NCBI RefSeq assembly: GCF_010894405.1
Contig: NZ_JAAIYA010000008.1
Coordinates: 372,001-436,000, forward strand
DNA: 64,000 nucleotides
Direction: 5' to 3'
From: Pyxidicoccus caerfyrddinensis
GTDB lineage: Bacteria; Myxococcota; Myxococcia; Myxococcales; Myxococcaceae
Position 1 is the first letter of the stretch. Each line of letters opens with the position of its first letter. Below are positions 1 to 8,586 of the stretch, piece by piece. The notes under the pieces are model-generated. The model saw only the letters and a list, made by a program, of their open reading frames with translations, searched no databases and was not told the origin of the DNA. A program made the translations under genes and the position numbers.

Positions 1-1551
1 CGCCCGCCGCGCACGGTGGCGCTGACGGCCACGGCCACGCCCGAGGTGCGCGCGGACATCGTCCGCGTGCTGCTGATGAAGGACCCGCGCGAGTTCATGG
101 AGGGGTTCGACAGGCCCAACCTCTTTCTGGGCAAGCAGGAGGTGGGCGGGGACTCGGACAGGTTCGAGGCCTGCGGGCGGCTGGCGGCGCTGGGGGGCAG
201 CGGCATCATCTACTGCTCCACGCGGCGGGCGGCGGAGGGCATCTTCTCCGAGCTGCACGGCAAGGGGCTGAAGGCGGTGCTGTACCACGCGGGCATGGAG
301 GACGACGCGCGCCGCAAGGCGCAGGACACGTTCATGTCCACGAAGGACGCGGTGGCGGTGGCCACCAATGCGTTCGGCATGGGCATCGACAAGGCGGACA
401 TCCGCTTCGTGGCCCACGCCAACATCCCCCGCGCGGTGGAGGCGTACTACCAGGAGATTGGCCGCGCGGGCCGCGACGGAGGCGACGCGCGGGCGGTGCT
501 GCTCTTCAACCACTCGGACGTGTACACGCAGGAGCGGCTCATCCAGAGCAGCCACCCCTCGGAGGCGGTGTTCGGGGACGTGTGGGGCGTGCTCCAGTCG
601 GTGGAGGAGTTCGAGCGTGGTGTGTACGCGCTCGCGGGCACGGTGAATGCCAGCGAGTTCGAGGTGTCCGCGGCGCTGCGCATCCTGGAGCGCGAGGGGA
701 AAATCGAGCGCGGTGGCCGGGGCGAGGGCGAGCACGGAATCACGCTGACGGAGAAGGCGCTGGCCGCGCACCCGCATGCGGCGGACGCGCAGCGGCTGCT
801 CAAGTCACTGCTGGAGACCTTCCCCGTGGGGCGGCAGGCCACGACGGAGCTGCCCATTCTCGCGCGGCGCACGGGGCTGTCGGTGGACGAGGTGCGGCAC
901 GCGCTGGGGCTCTTGGAGAAGTCCGGCGCGGCGCGGGTGCGGCGGCCCTTCGCCGGGCGCTCCATCCGCGCGCTGGAGCGGGTGGCCTTCCGTGAGCTGG
1001 GACTCGACTTGAGCCGCGTGCGCGAGCAGGAGCGGCAGAACCTCGCGCTCCTGCGGCGGATGACGGAGTACGCGTACACGGACCGGGACAAGAAGTGCCG
1101 GCGCTCGGCGATTCTGCGGTACTTCGGCCAGCAGGACGCGGCAGCGTCATGCGGCAACTGCGATGTGTGCGCGCCGGAGAAGATGCCGCCACTGCTCGCC
1201 TCGGGCCCCGCGGCGTCCCGGCCGCGTGCCGCGTCATTCGCCTCCGCGCCGGTGACGAGCTACAGCGAGCTGGCCTCCACGGAGCTGCGCCGCTGGCGCA
1301 GGGAGCTGGCGAAGGATTTGGGGGTGGCGCCCTTCATCATCTTCAACGACGCCACGCTGCTGGGGCTGTCCTCGGCGCTGCCCATTGATAGGGACGCCTT
1401 CCTCTCGGTGAAGGGCACCGGGGAGAGCCGCTGGGAGCGCTTCGGCCCCAAGGTGGTGGAAATCTGCCTCATGGCCCGCGCGGCGGGGCATGAGCCGCAG
1501 GCGGTGCCGGCGACTCCGCCCCGGGTGCGGAAGTCCCGGCGGCTGGCCTGA
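1..1551 (+). CDS. recQ: ATP-dependent DNA helicase RecQ (5' end missing)
   Basis: This is a superfamily 2 3'-5' DNA helicase acting in recombination repair and fork restart. The reading frame is open from base 1, so the N-terminal part with Walker A and DEAH lies outside the window. The visible part begins at helicase motif III (TATAT near base 30). It then shows the second RecA-like domain with motif VI (QEIGRAGRDGG, about 450-483). The RecQ zinc-binding segment follows, with cysteines near 1096, 1150, 1159 and 1168. A winged helix lies between the helicase and zinc parts and an HRDC domain sits at about 1255-1480. Zinc, winged-helix and HRDC parts together make this RecQ rather than a generic helicase. 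It ends with TGA, followed by a convergent minus-strand gene 12 bases away. Confidence 0.95.
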   Translation, partial: RPPRTVALTATATPEVRADIVRVLLMKDPREFMEGFDRPNLFLGKQEVGGDSDRFEACGRLAALGGSGIIYCSTRRAAEGIFSELHGKGLKAVLYHAGMEDDARRKAQDTFMSTKDAVAVATNAFGMGIDKADIRFVAHANIPRAVEAYYQEIGRAGRDGGDARAVLLFNHSDVYTQERLIQSSHPSEAVFGDVWGVLQSVEEFERGVYALAGTVNASEFEVSAALRILEREGKIERGGRGEGEHGITLTEKALAAHPHAADAQRLLKSLLETFPVGRQATTELPILARRTGLSVDEVRHALGLLEKSGAARVRRPFAGRSIRALERVAFRELGLDLSRVREQERQNLALLRRMTEYAYTDRDKKCRRSAILRYFGQQDAAASCGNCDVCAPEKMPPLLASGPAASRPRAASFASAPVTSYSELASTELRRWRRELAKDLGVAPFIIFNDATLLGLSSALPIDRDAFLSVKGTGESRWERFGPKVVEICLMARAAGHEPQAVPATPPRVRKSRRLA

Positions 1552-1563
1552 GCGGGTGCTTCG

Positions 1564-1944
1564 CTAGCGCCCGCCCGCGCGGCGCCACGCACGGCGCGCC
1601 ATGAAGAAGCGGAGCCCGCCCATGAGGGAGCCCACCACCAGCGCGAGCAGGAAGATGACGAGCACGGTGGTGACGCCGAAGACGACGCGCACGCCGGACT
1701 CGGTGATGCGGCCGCTGAAGTAGGCCTCACGCAGCGGCTCCAGGGCCCCCGTCAGCTCCAGCGCGCGGGCCGGGAGCGAGTCCAGCGACAGCGACAGCCG
1801 CTGGAGGAAGCGCGTGGGGTACAGCCGCAGCGCCAGCTCCACGCCGACGCCCAGCACCAGGTAGAGCAGCGACAGCAGGAAGGCGTTGCCCCACATGATG
1901 CGCAGCAGCGGGGCCGCCTCGGGGCGGGGTGGGTAGGACGTCAC
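1564..1944 (-). CDS. small two-TM membrane protein of unknown function
   Basis: A 126-residue protein with two clear hydrophobic segments, at about residues 15-37 and 88-112, separated by an amphipathic stretch and ending in a basic, arginine-rich tail. I do not recognise the family. The start is GTG, one base after the stop of the large TPR gene upstream on the same strand, so the two are almost certainly co-transcribed and translationally coupled. The pairing suggests a membrane partner or anchor for the TPR protein, but this is inference from position only. Confidence 0.7.
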   Translation of the reverse strand: MTSYPPRPEAAPLLRIMWGNAFLLSLLYLVLGVGVELALRLYPTRFLQRLSLSLDSLPARALELTGALEPLREAYFSGRITESGVRVVFGVTTVLVIFLLALVVGSLMGGLRFFMARRAWRRAGGR

Positions 1945-1945
1945 G

Positions 1946-4900
1946 CTATCTGGCCGCCTTCTTCTTGAGGACGGGCAGCGCCTTCTTCACCCGCGCCGCC
2001 TCCGGAGAGCCGTCCGCCAGCCGCAGGAAGGCCTCGTAGGACTCCACCGCGCGGGGCAGCTCCGCCGACTCCCGCACCAGCACGTCCGCCAGCGCCAGGT
2101 GGGCCAGGCCATCCGTGGGCTCCAGCTCCACGGCCTTCGCCAGCGCCGTCTTCGCCGCTGCCTCCTGCCGCTGCTTGAGGGCCACCATCCCCAGCGCCAG
2201 GTGCGAGCGGCCTTCGAACGGCGCCAGCCGCACCGCCTCGTCCGCCGCGGAGCGCGCGTCCTTCAGCGCCCCGGCGCCGAGCAGCACGCGCGCCATGGTG
2301 GCCTGAGCGAAGGCCTTGTCCCAGACGGTGGGCGCGCGGGCGGCCAGGTCCTCCAGCGTCCGCGCCGCGGCGCGCCCGCCCGAGGGGAGCTGCGCGTAGA
2401 TTTCGCCCACTCGGCCGCAGGTGGCGTCCGGCCCCTCGCGCCGGGCGGCGGCGAAGGCCGCGTCCGCGTTGTCCACGTTGCCCTGGCGCAGGAAGGCGTG
2501 GGCAATCTCGCAGAAGGTGTCCGGGTCCTTCGGGTCCAGCTTGTTGGCGCGCTCGAGCGCGGAGAAGCCGCCCCGCGCGTCCCCGGCGGCGAAGAGGATG
2601 GCGGCGCGCAGCCGGTGCGCCTCCGCGTCGTCCGGCGCCAGCTTCGCGGCGCGACCCGCCGCCCCTTCCGCCTCCTTGCGGCGGCCGGCGTGGTACAGCG
2701 CGAGCGCGAAGCCCTTGTGTGCCCCCGCGCTGCCCGGGTTCTCCAGCTGCCAGGCCTCGAACTGCTTGAGGGCCTCCGGCGTGCGCCCCAGGGCCAGCAG
2801 TGTGCGGCCCAGCGCGTCGCGGGACTCGCCGTGCGCGCCGTTGCGCTCCACCGCCTGCGTCAGCGGCTTGAGGGCCATGTCCGGCAGCCCGCGCGACAGC
2901 AGCAGCCGCCCCAGCGAGCAGGATGCCTCGTAGTCGCGCGGGTCCTTCTGCGCCTCCTCGAACTGGGCCTGCGCCTTGTCGAAGGCGCGCTCGCGCCAGT
3001 ACACCTGCCCCAGCGCCAGCCGCATGTCGTTGCGCGGGTGCTTGGAGGCCGCCAGCGCCTTCTCCAGCAGCTCGCGCGCCTGGGGCGCGTTGCCCTCCGC
3101 GGCGTCGGCCAGGGCCAGCCAGGACATGGCCTCCGGCGGGTAGCGGTCATTCACGCGCGTGCGCGCCAGCTCCGTGCGGGCCCGCTTCCAGTCTCCCAGG
3201 CGCGCGTACGCGGCGCCGCGCACCATGGCCACCTTGCGGCCCCCGTCCGCCTCCAGGCGCGTCAGCACCTCTCGCTCACGGTCTCTATCCAACAGGGCGC
3301 GACCCAGGCCCTCGCGGGCCTCGTCGCTCTTGGGCTGCAGCTTGAGGGCGGCCTCGTAGGCAGCCTGCGCCGCGTCCAGCTTCCCCGCGGCGCGGCTGGC
3401 CGCACCGAGCGCGAGCTGGAAGTCGAAGGCCATGGGCCCCTGCGCGCCCTTGCCCAGCAGGGCGCGGGCCTCGTCATGCTTGCCCTTGGCGGAGAGCAGC
3501 TCGCCGTGGACCAGTTGCTGGCGCCCCTTCAGCGTGTCCGGCAGCTTCGCGTCCTGCGCGAGCGGCGCCACGTCCGCGAGCGCCGCGTCCAGGTCCTGGT
3601 CCAGCGCGAGCCGCGCCTCGGCGAGGCCGATGCGGGCCGCGGGGTGCTCGGGCGACTTCTTGCGAGCGCGCTCGAACATCTCGACGGCCTGCGCGAAGTC
3701 CTCGGAGGCGAGGTAGTAGTTCCCCAGCGCCACCAGCGCGCGCACGTTGGCGGGCGAGGCCCGGAGCGCGCGGTCGAAGCGCTCCAGCGCCTTCTTCTCG
3801 TCCTTCGCCGCGAGCAGGAGGCTGGCGGCGAGCGCGTGGACCTCGGTGCCATCCTCGGTGGAGGAGAGCAGCGCGCGGCGGGCGGGCTCGCGCCCCCGGT
3901 CATCCGCCACCAGCACGTTGGTGACGAGCACCAGGCCGGGAGAGCCCTCCTTCACGCCCGGCTTCTCCAGCGCCTCCAGCGCCTGGCGCCGGTCGTCCGG
4001 AGACAGGCCGTGGTCCGCGAAGAGCAGCGCGTGCGTCCAGGCGGTGAGCGCCCAGGCGCGGCTGCTGCTCTCGTCCATCTCCCGGGCGAGCTGGAGCTGC
4101 GCGAGCGCCGCGTCCAGCGAGGTCCGCGTGTCCTGGACGGTGAGGTCCTCGGCGCGGGCCAGCGCCTCGTTGAGCGTCTGTCCGCCGTGGTCCGAGCTGA
4201 TCTTGATGAAGCCGATGACCGCGATGCCGAGCACCAGCACCGCCACCACCGCGCCGGCAATCTTCACGCCGTGCCGGGCGATGAACGACGTCTTGGCGGC
4301 CTCGCGCTTGAGCTTCTCGCGAAGCTCCTGCTCGTAGGCGACGGTGAGCGCCTCCGTGTCCGGCGCGGGGGCCTTGGCCTTCGCGGCGACGGTGGGGTTG
4401 GCGGTCGCCGTCGCATCCGGGATGTCGTCGAGCAGCGAGCGCTTGCCACCCGAAGGGCGCACCGGTGAGGCCGTGCGCGCGGCAACGGGGTTGCGCGCGG
4501 TGGGGTCGGGAGGCGGCAGGTCTCCCAGCAGCCCGCCCCCCGCGGCGGGAATCGTGGGCTTCGCCGTGGTGAACTCGCCGGAGAGGAGCAGCGGCAGCTC
4601 ACTGGTGCCCTCGGGCGGAGCGGCCTGGAGCAGGTCCGGGCTCCCGGCCTCCGGTGAGCCTCCATCCTCGGTGCCAGACGCCTCGTCGCTGGCGGCGTCC
4701 GACGTTCCCGTCGAGGACGCGGTGTGCTCGCCAGAGGCTCCGTCCCCGGACGCACCCGACGCTTCGTTGGAGCCCGGGGCGCCGTCGCCCCTGGCGGGGG
4801 CCTCGTCGTCGAGCGAGAGGTCCAGGCCCGGCAGCTCCGTGCCAGCCACCGGCCGCAGCACGGGGACCTGACGGTTCATCAGCCCGAGTGAGGACGCCAC

Positions 4901-5701
4901 ATCGCCTGATGCGCCATCCACCCCTGCGCGGGGCTGCTCACCCGTGGCCGTGCGGCCGGCCTTCGCGGACGCACTCGCTTGTCCCGAGCCAACAGCTCCG
5001 CCATCCGCCTCGGTGCCCGTGTCGGCCGCGCCCTCCGCGCGCCGTGCACCCGCGTCGCCGCCAGGGGCACCTTCAGGAGTGCGCGCTCCGGCCGCGCCAT
5101 TCGCCTCACGCCCACCCGCCGGCTTCGCCTTCGCGGCGTCACCGAGCGCGGCGGCGCGCAGCCTCGCGGCCGCCATGGGCGACGACGAAGCGGCCTCCTG
5201 CGCGCCGTCCTCGGCCGAATCCGGGGACTCGCCCTCCTGCGCCGTCTTGGTCTTCTCCAGCCCCATCAGGTCCGCGAACACCGGAGCGGGGCCGCCGGCC
5301 AGGGCCTGCTGGGCCTGCTCCAGCCACAGCTTCACGCGCCCGTCATTGGGCTGCAGCGCCACGGCCTTGCGCAGAATCGGCAACGCCGAGCGGAACAGCC
5401 CGCGCTGCAGCAGCACCTCGCCGATGAGGTTGTACGCGTAGGGGTTGTCCTTCTCGATGCCGATGGCCTGGTCGAACTGCTCCATCGCCTCCGCGGGACG
5501 CCCCAGTTGGATGAGCGCCTTGCCCCACAGCACCCGGCCGACCGTGGACGTGGGGTGGTGGGAGATGCCCTGCCCGCAGACCTCGATGGCACGCGCCGCG
5601 TCCCCCTTTTCCAGCAGGGCCTTGGCCAGCTCGACGAAGACGGAAGAAGTAGGGTCCTGCCGGAGGAGCTGCTCGTATCGCTCCACCATCGACTTGGCCA
5701 T
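1946..5701 (-). CDS. large bitopic TPR protein
   Basis: A 1251-residue protein. Residues 1-135 form TPR-like helical repeats beginning at the initiator region. Residues about 140-440 are low complexity, rich in Ala, Gly, Ser, Pro and acidic residues. A single strong transmembrane helix lies at about 478-500, preceded by basic residues (positive-inside rule: N-terminus cytoplasmic). The remaining 750 residues are nearly continuous TPRs and would be periplasmic. The plan (cytoplasmic TPR, disordered linker, TM, long periplasmic TPR array) resembles myxobacterial envelope scaffolds such as the Glt proteins, but I see no specific identity. It starts with ATG and is followed one base later by a small membrane protein. 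A divergent lipoprotein gene starts 92 bases upstream, so both promoters must lie in 5702-5793. Confidence 0.85.
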   Translation of the reverse strand: MAKSMVERYEQLLRQDPTSSVFVELAKALLEKGDAARAIEVCGQGISHHPTSTVGRVLWGKALIQLGRPAEAMEQFDQAIGIEKDNPYAYNLIGEVLLQRGLFRSALPILRKAVALQPNDGRVKLWLEQAQQALAGGPAPVFADLMGLEKTKTAQEGESPDSAEDGAQEAASSSPMAAARLRAAALGDAAKAKPAGGREANGAAGARTPEGAPGGDAGARRAEGAADTGTEADGGAVGSGQASASAKAGRTATGEQPRAGVDGASGDVASSLGLMNRQVPVLRPVAGTELPGLDLSLDDEAPARGDGAPGSNEASGASGDGASGEHTASSTGTSDAASDEASGTEDGGSPEAGSPDLLQAAPPEGTSELPLLLSGEFTTAKPTIPAAGGGLLGDLPPPDPTARNPVAARTASPVRPSGGKRSLLDDIPDATATANPTVAAKAKAPAPDTEALTVAYEQELREKLKREAAKTSFIARHGVKIAGAVVAVLVLGIAVIGFIKISSDHGGQTLNEALARAEDLTVQDTRTSLDAALAQLQLAREMDESSSRAWALTAWTHALLFADHGLSPDDRRQALEALEKPGVKEGSPGLVLVTNVLVADDRGREPARRALLSSTEDGTEVHALAASLLLAAKDEKKALERFDRALRASPANVRALVALGNYYLASEDFAQAVEMFERARKKSPEHPAARIGLAEARLALDQDLDAALADVAPLAQDAKLPDTLKGRQQLVHGELLSAKGKHDEARALLGKGAQGPMAFDFQLALGAASRAAGKLDAAQAAYEAALKLQPKSDEAREGLGRALLDRDREREVLTRLEADGGRKVAMVRGAAYARLGDWKRARTELARTRVNDRYPPEAMSWLALADAAEGNAPQARELLEKALAASKHPRNDMRLALGQVYWRERAFDKAQAQFEEAQKDPRDYEASCSLGRLLLSRGLPDMALKPLTQAVERNGAHGESRDALGRTLLALGRTPEALKQFEAWQLENPGSAGAHKGFALALYHAGRRKEAEGAAGRAAKLAPDDAEAHRLRAAILFAAGDARGGFSALERANKLDPKDPDTFCEIAHAFLRQGNVDNADAAFAAARREGPDATCGRVGEIYAQLPSGGRAAARTLEDLAARAPTVWDKAFAQATMARVLLGAGALKDARSAADEAVRLAPFEGRSHLALGMVALKQRQEAAAKTALAKAVELEPTDGLAHLALADVLVRESAELPRAVESYEAFLRLADGSPEAARVKKALPVLKKKAAR

Positions 5702-5793
5702 GTGCGCTCACGACTCCGGTACTCGGGAGGGGGAGCCGGACCATACCACCCCGTCCTCGTCCGGGGATGCTCGCGGGTGCTACCGTCCCTGCC

Positions 5794-6210
5794 GTGAAAC
5801 GCCTGTCCGCCCTCTTCCTCGTGCTCGTCCTCGGGGCGTGCGCAACCACGTCCAAGAAATCCAGCCTGGAGGCACTCAAGGGCACGGTGGAGAGCTTCCA
5901 CCAGGTCATCCGCTGGCGGGACTACCGCTCGGCCGCCCGGTTCATCGTCCCGGAGCGGCGCGAGGACTTCCAGCGCGCGCGCATCAAACAGAACGACGAC
6001 CAGGACCTCACCGTCACCGACTACGAAATCGAGGACGTGAAGCTGTCCGAGGACGGGCAGCGCGCCACGGTGCAGAGCCGCATCCAGTGGATGCGCCTGC
6101 CCTCCGCCTCCGCGCGCACCGCCCTCGTCACGTCGGAGTTCGTCCTCCGCAACGGGGCGTGGCTGCTGGAGCGGCAGCTCGAAGGGCCCTTCGAGGGCGA
6201 GCTGCCGTAG
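5794..6210 (+). CDS. putative lipoprotein, unknown function
   Basis: A 138-residue protein with a lipoprotein signal (basic start, hydrophobic core, lipobox LGAC with the cysteine at about residue 16). I chose the GTG at 5794 because an ATG 27 bases upstream would put a poor leader in front of an otherwise ideal lipoprotein signal. The mature part alternates charged beta-strand-like segments, compatible with an NTF2/cystatin-like fold (WRDYRSAARF, then VQSRIQW and WLLERQL), but no family is certain. It is monocistronic, divergent from the TPR gene, and followed by tandem hairpins that could terminate or stabilise its transcript. Confidence 0.75.
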   Translation: MKRLSALFLVLVLGACATTSKKSSLEALKGTVESFHQVIRWRDYRSAARFIVPERREDFQRARIKQNDDQDLTVTDYEIEDVKLSEDGQRATVQSRIQWMRLPSASARTALVTSEFVLRNGAWLLERQLEGPFEGELP

Positions 6211-6215
6211 AAAAG

Positions 6216-6422
6216 AAACCGCCCACCGTCTCGGGGCCGGCCGAGGCGGTGGGCGTCGGGTGCCCCCCAATGAGGCTCCCTACAAGAATCCGCCTACCGT
6301 CTCGGGGCCGGCCGAGGCGGTGGGCGTCGGGTGCCCCCCAATGGGGCGCCCTAAAAAATCCGCCTACCGTCTCGGGGCCGGCCGAGACGATAGGCGTCGG
6401 GAACCCCCCAATGGGGCGCCCT
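6216..6422. repeat. three tandem ~70-bp hairpin repeats
   Basis: Three head-to-tail copies start at 6220, 6291 and 6361 (periods 71 and 70). Each contains a long inverted repeat around GGGGCCGG: the third copy has arms CGCCTACCGTCTCG and CGAGACGATAGGCG. Between copies the arms differ mostly by changes that keep pairing or make G-T pairs, for example CCTACC/GGTGGG. Each copy ends with a C-run, then AATG and GGCGCCC or a near match. The array lies right after a lipoprotein stop in a convergent gap, so a transcript-end role is plausible, though there is no T-tract. Confidence 0.85.
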
Positions 6423-6602
6423 GACAGGTGGGCAGATGGCGACGCTGTGTCCAGGCCCGCGTCGCCGCGCCGTTTCGTGGCTTCCCTAGAGCAATGCGAG
6501 TGCCAGCCTCCATGCGAGTCTTTGGAGGCAGGCGGGCCATTGGAGATTCAAGGGGTTGCAATCCCAGACGCCCGGCCGCCCGCCTGCTCTCCTGCCCGGG
6601 TC

Positions 6603-6662
6603 CTGACATCGCTGTCAGTGACCCGTGAAGGAGGCGTCACGCCAGGCGTGACATCGGTGTCA
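6603..6662. other. cluster of three small perfect palindromes
   Basis: Two copies of the same dyad, TGACA-4nt-TGTCA, lie at 6604-6617 (flanked to give CTGACA/TGTCAG) and 6649-6662. They are 45 bases apart and the spacers are TCGC and TCGG. Between them and overlapping the second is GTCACGCC-A-GGCGTGAC (6636-6652). The rest of 6423-6697 shows no gene or other structure that I can support. The segment sits between the 3' ends of two convergent genes, so it could be a protein-binding site or folded 3' UTR. Confidence 0.6.
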
Positions 6663-6697
6663 GGGAGGTCTCGGACTTTCCCGTCGCTGCCCCGTCG

Positions 6698-7645
6698 CTA
6701 CTCGCCGAGGACGGAGCGGATGGTGTCCCGCATGGAGTTACGGGGCTTCCAGCTCACGTCCGTCACCCAACGGCTGCCATCCACGGCGCACAGGAACTGG
6801 ATGTGGTCCAGCTCCGGGGGCGGGAAGTTGGCGAGCCGGTATTTGAACAACGTGCGCAACAGCGGCCGGGCAATGGGGTGCGGCACGGGGATGGGGGTGT
6901 TGCCCAACTCGCGCATCACCGAGGACAGCGGCACCTCGCCGGGGCCCACCACGTTGTAGACGCCCTTGGGCTCGGGGCGGAGGGCCGCCACCATGGCGCG
7001 CGCCACGTCCTCCACGTGGATGAGCTGCACCATGGGGTCGAAGCCGGCCATCACCCACGGCCGGCGCAGCCGCAGGTAGTTGGAGGGCGCGTTTTTGATT
7101 GTGGGCCCGACGATGTGGACGGGACGGAGGATGACCGTCTCGATGTGCGGGTGCTTCCAGAAGAAGCTGTGCGCGAGCATGTCCACTTCGATGAGGTCTC
7201 TGACCCCGGAGAAGCGGCTGGCCGCCATCAGCGGCGCGTCCTCGGTGAGGAAGTTGGAGTTGTCCGGGCTCGGGCCGTAGACGTTGGCCGAGGAGAGGAC
7301 CACCACCTTCTTCACGCCGTACTTCGCGCAGTACTCCAGCAGGCGCGTGGTGCCCACGACGTTGAAGGAGTGGTGCTCCTCCTCGCTCATCCGCGGGTCA
7401 TGCATGATGCCCATGTGGATGACGGCCTTGACCTCGTTCTTGCGGAAGACGTCCTCGGCCTTCTTCTTGCGCAGGTCGAGCTCGTACATCTCCACGTCTT
7501 TCGGCCGGCCCACGAAGGGGCGTCGGTCGATGCCGATGATGCGCTCGTGCTTGTGGAGCAGCTTGGCGAGCGTGCGGCCGAGGTTGCCGCTGATGCCAGT
7601 GACGACGACGGCCGGCCGCGTGGCACTGCTGGACGTGGCGCTCAC
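6698..7645 (-). CDS. NAD-dependent epimerase/dehydratase (extended SDR)
   Basis: A 315-residue extended short-chain dehydrogenase-like protein. The Rossmann motif TGISGNLG is at residues 16-23 and an acidic residue (IGIDRR) at the end of strand 2 suggests NAD. The SSANVYGPS segment resembles the active-site region of sugar-nucleotide epimerases, but a clean YxxxK is not obvious, so catalysis is uncertain. It likely modifies a nucleotide sugar or lipid-linked sugar. Its ATG overlaps the stop of the upstream acyltransferase by four bases, and it is the last gene of a five-gene minus-strand operon with glycosyltransferase and deacetylase genes. Confidence 0.85.
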   Translation of the reverse strand: MSATSSSATRPAVVVTGISGNLGRTLAKLLHKHERIIGIDRRPFVGRPKDVEMYELDLRKKKAEDVFRKNEVKAVIHMGIMHDPRMSEEEHHSFNVVGTTRLLEYCAKYGVKKVVVLSSANVYGPSPDNSNFLTEDAPLMAASRFSGVRDLIEVDMLAHSFFWKHPHIETVILRPVHIVGPTIKNAPSNYLRLRRPWVMAGFDPMVQLIHVEDVARAMVAALRPEPKGVYNVVGPGEVPLSSVMRELGNTPIPVPHPIARPLLRTLFKYRLANFPPPELDHIQFLCAVDGSRWVTDVSWKPRNSMRDTIRSVLGE

Positions 7646-8496
7646 CAGAACACCCCCCGACGCTCCTTGAGCCCCTGGTGCAGCATGGACTGAATCGCGG
7701 CCTTCACGGTGCGGACCTTCTTGTCCAGCTCGCTGTCCTCGTCATCCGGGCGGCCGGTGAAGCGCAGTGGGTCGCCGAAGTAGATGCGGTACTTCGTCGG
7801 CAGGGGGATGGGCAGGCCCGTCGGCGTCACGGGGAAGGACGGAAAGCCGAGCAGCTTCGCCACCGGCTTCAAGTCCATCAGCGCGGGGGCCTGCTCCTCG
7901 GCGCCGACGACGGCGACGGGGATGATGGGCGTGCGCGTCTCCAGCGCGAGCCGCATGAAGCCCAGGCCGAACTCCTGGAGCTGGTAGCGCTGGGGCCACA
8001 GCTTGTTGATGCCGCGCGTCCCCTCGGGGAAGACGAGGATGGCCTCCTCCGCGTCCAGCAGCCGGCGGCAGTTCTCGGGGGTGCCGACAATCTGGCCCAC
8101 GCGGGCCATGAAGGTGGACACGTAGGGCAGCGAGGGCACCCACTTCTCCACCATGCTGCGGATGGCGCGCGGCGGGCTGGCCTCCAGCATCATGGAGACG
8201 CCAATCATGGCCCCGTCCAACGGAATCTGGCCCGAGTGGTTGGACACCAGCAGCACCCGGCCGGCGGGCACCTTCTCGATGCCGTACGTCTCCACGCGGA
8301 AGTAGTTCCGGTAGAGCCACACGAAGGGCGCCAGGGCGGACAGGCTGTAGTCGAGGCTGAAGCCGAACGGGTCCACCCCGTACTCGTTCTCCGGGCGGGC
8401 GAGCGCCTGGAGCCGGTGCTTCTGCTCGTCATTGGCCAGCCGGTCCGTCCAGTCGCGCAGGCCCTTCTTCACTCGGTCGGTGAGGCGCTCCAGCAT
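7642..8496 (-). CDS. PlsC-type lysophospholipid/glycolipid acyltransferase
   Basis: A 284-residue acyltransferase of the PlsC/LPLAT fold, transferring fatty acyl groups to a phospholipid or glycolipid at the inner face of the membrane. Block I is NHSGQIPLDG at residues 86-95. The spacing from His87 to Asp94 is longer than the classical HX4D, as in the NHSG..DG subgroup. The substrate-binding block FPEGTRG is at 156-162. A hydrophobic segment at about residues 52-66 may contact the membrane. The gene sits between a polysaccharide deacetylase and an SDR gene, so the acceptor may be an amino sugar exposed by the deacetylase; that is inference. Confidence 0.9.
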   Translation of the reverse strand: MLERLTDRVKKGLRDWTDRLANDEQKHRLQALARPENEYGVDPFGFSLDYSLSALAPFVWLYRNYFRVETYGIEKVPAGRVLLVSNHSGQIPLDGAMIGVSMMLEASPPRAIRSMVEKWVPSLPYVSTFMARVGQIVGTPENCRRLLDAEEAILVFPEGTRGINKLWPQRYQLQEFGLGFMRLALETRTPIIPVAVVGAEEQAPALMDLKPVAKLLGFPSFPVTPTGLPIPLPTKYRIYFGDPLRFTGRPDDEDSELDKKVRTVKAAIQSMLHQGLKERRGVFW

Positions 8497-8586
8497 AGGA
8501 GAGGTTCTTTACACCACCAGCCCGGACTCCGGGAGTGAGGGAATGACGGAGTGCGCCAGCGGACACGCCCCGGCGGGCGGCGCCGC

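Noticed and set aside
2099..4468. A 789-codon plus-strand frame opposite the TPR membrane protein
   Set aside because: Composition dominated by Arg, Gln, Leu and Ala; the minus strand has TPRs, TM helix and a proper start.
6216..6422. Possible CRISPR array
   Set aside because: Only three units, each one a palindrome repeated end to end with no unique spacers and no cas genes.
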